Shown: positions 61,056 to 64,000 of the stretch, piece by piece
Layout of the letters: each line of letters opens with the position of its first letter
Position numbering within the stretch: position 1 is the stretch's first letter
Source of the DNA: an uncultured Flavobacteriales bacterium
GTDB taxonomy: Bacteria > Bacteroidota > Bacteroidia > Flavobacteriales > UBA1820
Assembly: GCA_959608625.1 (NCBI GenBank)
Contig: CAUHQV010000005.1
Location: forward strand, 11,075-75,074
Direction of reading: 5' to 3'
DNA length: 64,000 nucleotides
Notes under the pieces: model-generated
The model's database searches: none
What the model was told of the DNA's origin: nothing
What the model saw: only the letters and a program-made list of their open reading frames with translations
Translations under genes and position numbers: made by a program

Positions 61056-63182
61056 TTATTTGCCTTGCGGGTGCAAGTACCAGTCTTTGTATTCTTTTCC
61101 CTGACTCTTGATCCATTTCAGGAAGTCCGGGTAGTGTACATGGATCGGTTTCCTTTCCGCCGGGATCACGTACGTATCCATTTGTTCCTGGCTATTGAAC
61201 ATGAGGTCGATCGCAAAGGGCATTTGGTTGCTGTTATCATCGTAAGTGATGTAATACAGGCCTTTAGCGGGTTGGGATTTATCCTTGCCTATGCCGAAAA
61301 GCGACATGTCGGCATAGGAAGTCGGGGCTTGGTTGACCAAATGAACCTCTTTCGTTTTTTCGCCCTTGACAGCGATAAAAGGATTGTACGGCGCCCAAGC
61401 GAAATTAGACCGGCTTATAGGGCCGGTGTATTTCGTTTTCACGGTGAATACCTTTTTATCAGGCAGGTTCGCGTAATCCAACACGTTGGAAGCCAGGCGA
61501 ACGACCTGCTGCCGAGCATCGTAGGAGGTAGTACCGTCCCCGCCTTCGAACGTTACGGTGGCACCGCCTCCGCTCAGGTTGGCGTTTTGGTAAGCGAAAC
61601 TGTTGTTGTAGGAAGCGCCGGACCACAATACGGTAAATACGTCCGTCGTTTCCAGTACTTCGTTTTTGGTGTTGAACCCGACGGTCGAAACGTATTTTAT
61701 CACTACGTCGTTCATGTCGAAGTCGCCTTGGTACGGCCAGTTGTCCTCGAAAGACAGGATTCCCTGGTATTTCGATTCGAATACGACGGTCTTGTCGTCC
61801 GGCGTGTCGGGGTCTTTGTCCGGGATACCCGGAGTAATAGCGCCGGCCGGGGTAGAGGAAACATGGAATATTACATCCTTGTAATCGCGTACGTCCGAAG
61901 CGCTCGTCTTTATACCGTCTTCAAAAGAAGTGATCACGAAATCCCCGTGGCGGAATACGGCTACATGGGGAATACCGCCCATCAGTTTAGGGTCGGAATA
62001 GACCGTTCCTTCGCCCTTCTGAGGGATACCCACTTCTATGGCTCCCTGCGAAGGGTCGAATTCAACTTTCGTTTCGTACCCGTTGGAATAAAGGATCCAG
62101 CCGATAGATGTGCCGGCTGGGAATTTTGTTCCCCGGTCTACGCCGTTCTCATCGATGTAATGAAGTTGGATGCCTTCACCGGGCAGCATAGCGCCGTAAT
62201 TGGTCACCCCCGTACCCAGATATGGGGTAAAATGGTACCGGATTATTTTTGCGTCGGGAAGGGCGATCACCTGTGCTTTGATATCGGCCGCAGAAGCGGG
62301 GGCCAGACCGGTAGGATAGCAGTAATAAGCCAGCACATTGAGGTTGAGGCATTGCTCATCGAGCAGGTAGAGATTCACTTCGGCTTCCTGGGTCACATGG
62401 ATATCGCCGTTTTGCAGGACATCCGGATCGACGGCGCCCAGGCCTTCGCCCGGCAGGACGGTATTGATGGTATTCCATATGGCCGCGTCGATATCCAGCG
62501 CGTTGCCTTTGGAGGCATCCGGGAACGATTGCTGGTTGACGAACGACAGGTAGTCGGGTCGCCCCCACAGCCGGGCATTGCCTCCCCAGAGGACGGATTG
62601 GTCCACGCCGGGTATATCGACCAGTTTGTTCGAATGAGACCATGAGCCAAGCAGGATAGTCTGCACGCCCGGAAAATCGACCTTGCTGCAAGTGGTCACG
62701 GTGTTGGATGTAGCGAATCCGAACCCGTTAGCGCTTTTGGCACCATTCGCAGAAACCACCGGTACGGCCGCCTCCGAAAGGACGCCGTCTTTTGCGGTAG
62801 CTACCAGCAGAGAGGGCACTCCGGCATTCGGAGTGTAGATATACACGGTTTCTACGGCAGCCGGCACGGTGAGGCTGCTGCTGTATTTGCCTTTGTCATC
62901 CGTATATCCTTTATCTATCGGTTCCAGGCTGGTTTTCCTGACCTGATCGGACGAGAAAGGATTTTCGGCGTATACTTCAAAATAGACCCGGTAACCGTCC
63001 GGTACCTGGTATTTGAGATTCAGCGTGTATGTGGCCTTGGTCGAAAAATTGAAAATAGGAAGATTCCCTCCTCCGTCTTCGCCGGAATTTCCACCGTTGT
63101 GTTCGTCTTTTGCACATCCGGCCAGACTCAATAGTAGCCCGCTTGCCAAGATAAGGAATAATGCGTTGATTTTTAGTTTCAT
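61056..63182 (-). CDS. LruC/DUF4842 domain lipoprotein (copy 2)
   Basis: The 708-residue protein has a lipoprotein signal (MKLKINALFLILASGLLLSL, lipobox LAGC). Its layout matches copy 1: an N-terminal beta-domain (LNLKYQVPDGYRVYFEVYAE, like LDVDYSQKGNKALFEVYAEN in copy 1), a DUF4114-like segment (SFEDGIKTSASDVRDYKDVI), and the LruC region (FEDNWPYQGDFDMNDVVIKY). The two genes are separated by a terminator and are probably controlled apart. Confidence 0.85.
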   Translation of the reverse strand: MKLKINALFLILASGLLLSLAGCAKDEHNGGNSGEDGGGNLPIFNFSTKATYTLNLKYQVPDGYRVYFEVYAENPFSSDQVRKTSLEPIDKGYTDDKGKYSSSLTVPAAVETVYIYTPNAGVPSLLVATAKDGVLSEAAVPVVSANGAKSANGFGFATSNTVTTCSKVDFPGVQTILLGSWSHSNKLVDIPGVDQSVLWGGNARLWGRPDYLSFVNQQSFPDASKGNALDIDAAIWNTINTVLPGEGLGAVDPDVLQNGDIHVTQEAEVNLYLLDEQCLNLNVLAYYCYPTGLAPASAADIKAQVIALPDAKIIRYHFTPYLGTGVTNYGAMLPGEGIQLHYIDENGVDRGTKFPAGTSIGWILYSNGYETKVEFDPSQGAIEVGIPQKGEGTVYSDPKLMGGIPHVAVFRHGDFVITSFEDGIKTSASDVRDYKDVIFHVSSTPAGAITPGIPDKDPDTPDDKTVVFESKYQGILSFEDNWPYQGDFDMNDVVIKYVSTVGFNTKNEVLETTDVFTVLWSGASYNNSFAYQNANLSGGGATVTFEGGDGTTSYDARQQVVRLASNVLDYANLPDKKVFTVKTKYTGPISRSNFAWAPYNPFIAVKGEKTKEVHLVNQAPTSYADMSLFGIGKDKSQPAKGLYYITYDDNSNQMPFAIDLMFNSQEQMDTYVIPAERKPIHVHYPDFLKWIKSQGKEYKDWYLHPQGK

Positions 63183-63487
63183 AAGAGAAACAAGGATTAG
63201 ATAATACTCATCTTTATGAAGATGTAAAAAAGAGAGCGCCTTTCCTTTTCAGGGAGTGAGTCTACTCCTACATATTCAGCGCAAATGTATGATAATTTAC
63301 CAGTGTTGATACACTTGGATGAAAAAATAAAAAATAGCCTCAGAGTATATAAGAAAGGGTATTTTTAATTATTTTTAACCTTCCGGGTGAGGGTTGGATC
63401 TGCGGATTGCGGAAGAAAACGGAGAGAAAATGCCAGGACTATAATTTTGGTAGAAAAATACGGCCTTTTTTCCGAATAAGACCAAAA
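63183..63487. other. Promoter region of LruC copy 2, no gene seen
   Basis: The 305-bp gap holds a -7 box TACATTTG on the minus strand (63289-63282), 100 bp before the copy 2 ATG. A frame between the box and the gene would be a long leader of about 90 nt. No AACGTACGTT palindrome was found here. Confidence 0.45.
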
Positions 63488-63517
63488 TAAAACCGCCCGT
63501 GGAGACGGGCGGTTTTT
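63488..63517 (-). terminator. Terminator of rplI
   Basis: Stem AAAACCGCCCGT / ACGGGCGGTTTT with a GGAG loop, just beyond the L9 stop; A/T runs on both sides. Confidence 0.9.
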
Positions 63518-63538
63518 CGAATATGTGTTTCGCGGGAA

Positions 63539-63991
63539 TTACTCTGCGATAGCTGCGACTTCGAATTCCAGGTTGGCCACTACGTCGCGGTGCAGGCGGA
63601 TCTTGGCCGTATATTTGCCAATAGCCTTGACGGAACCACCGGCGATCTGGATATATTTCTTATCGATCAGGTGCCCCATCTTGGAAAGCTCTTCCGCCAA
63701 ATCGGCCGTGGTCACGGAACCGAACAGCTTACCGGTCTTACCGGCTTTGGCAGCCAGGTGGAGTTCCGCTTTCTTGAGGGATTCAGCCAGGGCGTTGGCC
63801 TCGGCGATCACTTTGGCTTCTTTGTGGGCGCGCTGGCGAAGAGTCTCTTCGAGCTGCTTCTTGGCCGAAGGAGTGGCGATAACGGCCATTCCCTGAGGGA
63901 TAAGGTAGTTGCGGCCGTAACCGTTCTTAACGGTAACCACGTCGTCTTTGAACCCCAGATTTTCTACGTCTTTTATAAGTATGATTTCCAT
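63539..63991 (-). CDS. rplI: 50S ribosomal protein L9
   Basis: The 150-residue protein starts MEIILIKDVENLGFKDDVVT and has the L9 N-terminal signature GYGRNYLIPQGMAVIAT, the long connecting helix (about residues 40-75) and the C-terminal domain (TADLAEELSKMGHLIDKKYI). It binds 23S rRNA and helps keep the reading frame. It is probably the end of an rpsF-rpsR-rplI operon whose other genes would lie to the right of the window. Confidence 0.97.
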   Translation of the reverse strand: MEIILIKDVENLGFKDDVVTVKNGYGRNYLIPQGMAVIATPSAKKQLEETLRQRAHKEAKVIAEANALAESLKKAELHLAAKAGKTGKLFGSVTTADLAEELSKMGHLIDKKYIQIAGGSVKAIGKYTAKIRLHRDVVANLEFEVAAIAE

Positions 63992-64000
63992 TTTGTCTGT

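Overview
The window looks like chromosomal DNA of a gut-type Bacteroidota (order Bacteroidales, possibly a Rikenellaceae/Alistipes-like lineage; the family is inference). Reasons: many promoters have the Bacteroidetes -7 box TAnnTTTG, some with TTTG about 19-20 bp upstream; there are many SPII lipoproteins (MKK...C), including LruC/DUF4842 proteins, BF3164-like propeller lipoproteins and divergent InlB-type repeats; and the housekeeping proteins are of Bacteroidetes type. The core genes are GC-rich. Several accessory genes (about 12.5-13.4 kb, 34-50 kb) are visibly richer in A+T.

Layout. 0-5 kb: end of a lipoprotein gene, YqeY, ferredoxin-nitroreductase, MATE pump with a small acidic partner, AI-2E family permease. 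5.1-12.4 kb: a long forward housekeeping run: obgE, zinc-ribbon membrane protein, ung, aroC, apt, hflX, mnmE. 12.5-18 kb: GIY-YIG protein, CstA, C45-like Ntn hydrolase, propeller lipoprotein, VOC protein. 18-20.5 kb: a reverse two-gene module of a cytoplasmic trypsin-like protease with a zinc ribbon and a companion protein. 20.6-33.7 kb: Nramp transporter, peroxiredoxin, Fpg/Nei-like glycosylase, FemAB-like transferase, M20 peptidase, NDH-2, MgtC, small conserved proteins, and two secreted proteins probably linked to glycans. 34-50.3 kb is accessory-looking: four lipoproteins sharing a C-terminal domain, two more propeller lipoproteins, a tRNA Ser-Pro-Arg cluster, a divergent XRE regulator/small gene pair with operator-like inverted repeats, a clear pseudogene encoding a secreted repeat protein, and initiator tRNA. 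50.5-55.8 kb: a biotin operon bioB-bioA-bioF-bioG-bioC preceded by a small conserved-looking ORF and a strong hairpin. 55.8-58.6 kb: SprT-like protease, GDP-mannose pyrophosphorylase, NrnA-like phosphoesterase. 58.7-63.2 kb: tandem LruC-domain lipoproteins. The window ends with rplI (L9).

How the genes work together: the biotin genes form one tightly packed operon lacking bioD. The CBM9-like, MmcQ/YjbR, propeller and nucleotidyltransferase genes (37.8-34.8 kb) form a reverse operon with a visible promoter and terminator. The best candidates for new biology are the four-member lipoprotein domain family, the protease module at 18-20.5 kb, a roughly 120-bp promoter-containing repeat upstream of two unrelated genes, and paired AACGTACGTT palindromes upstream of one LruC gene. 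Function was inferred by eye from motifs; no database search was run.
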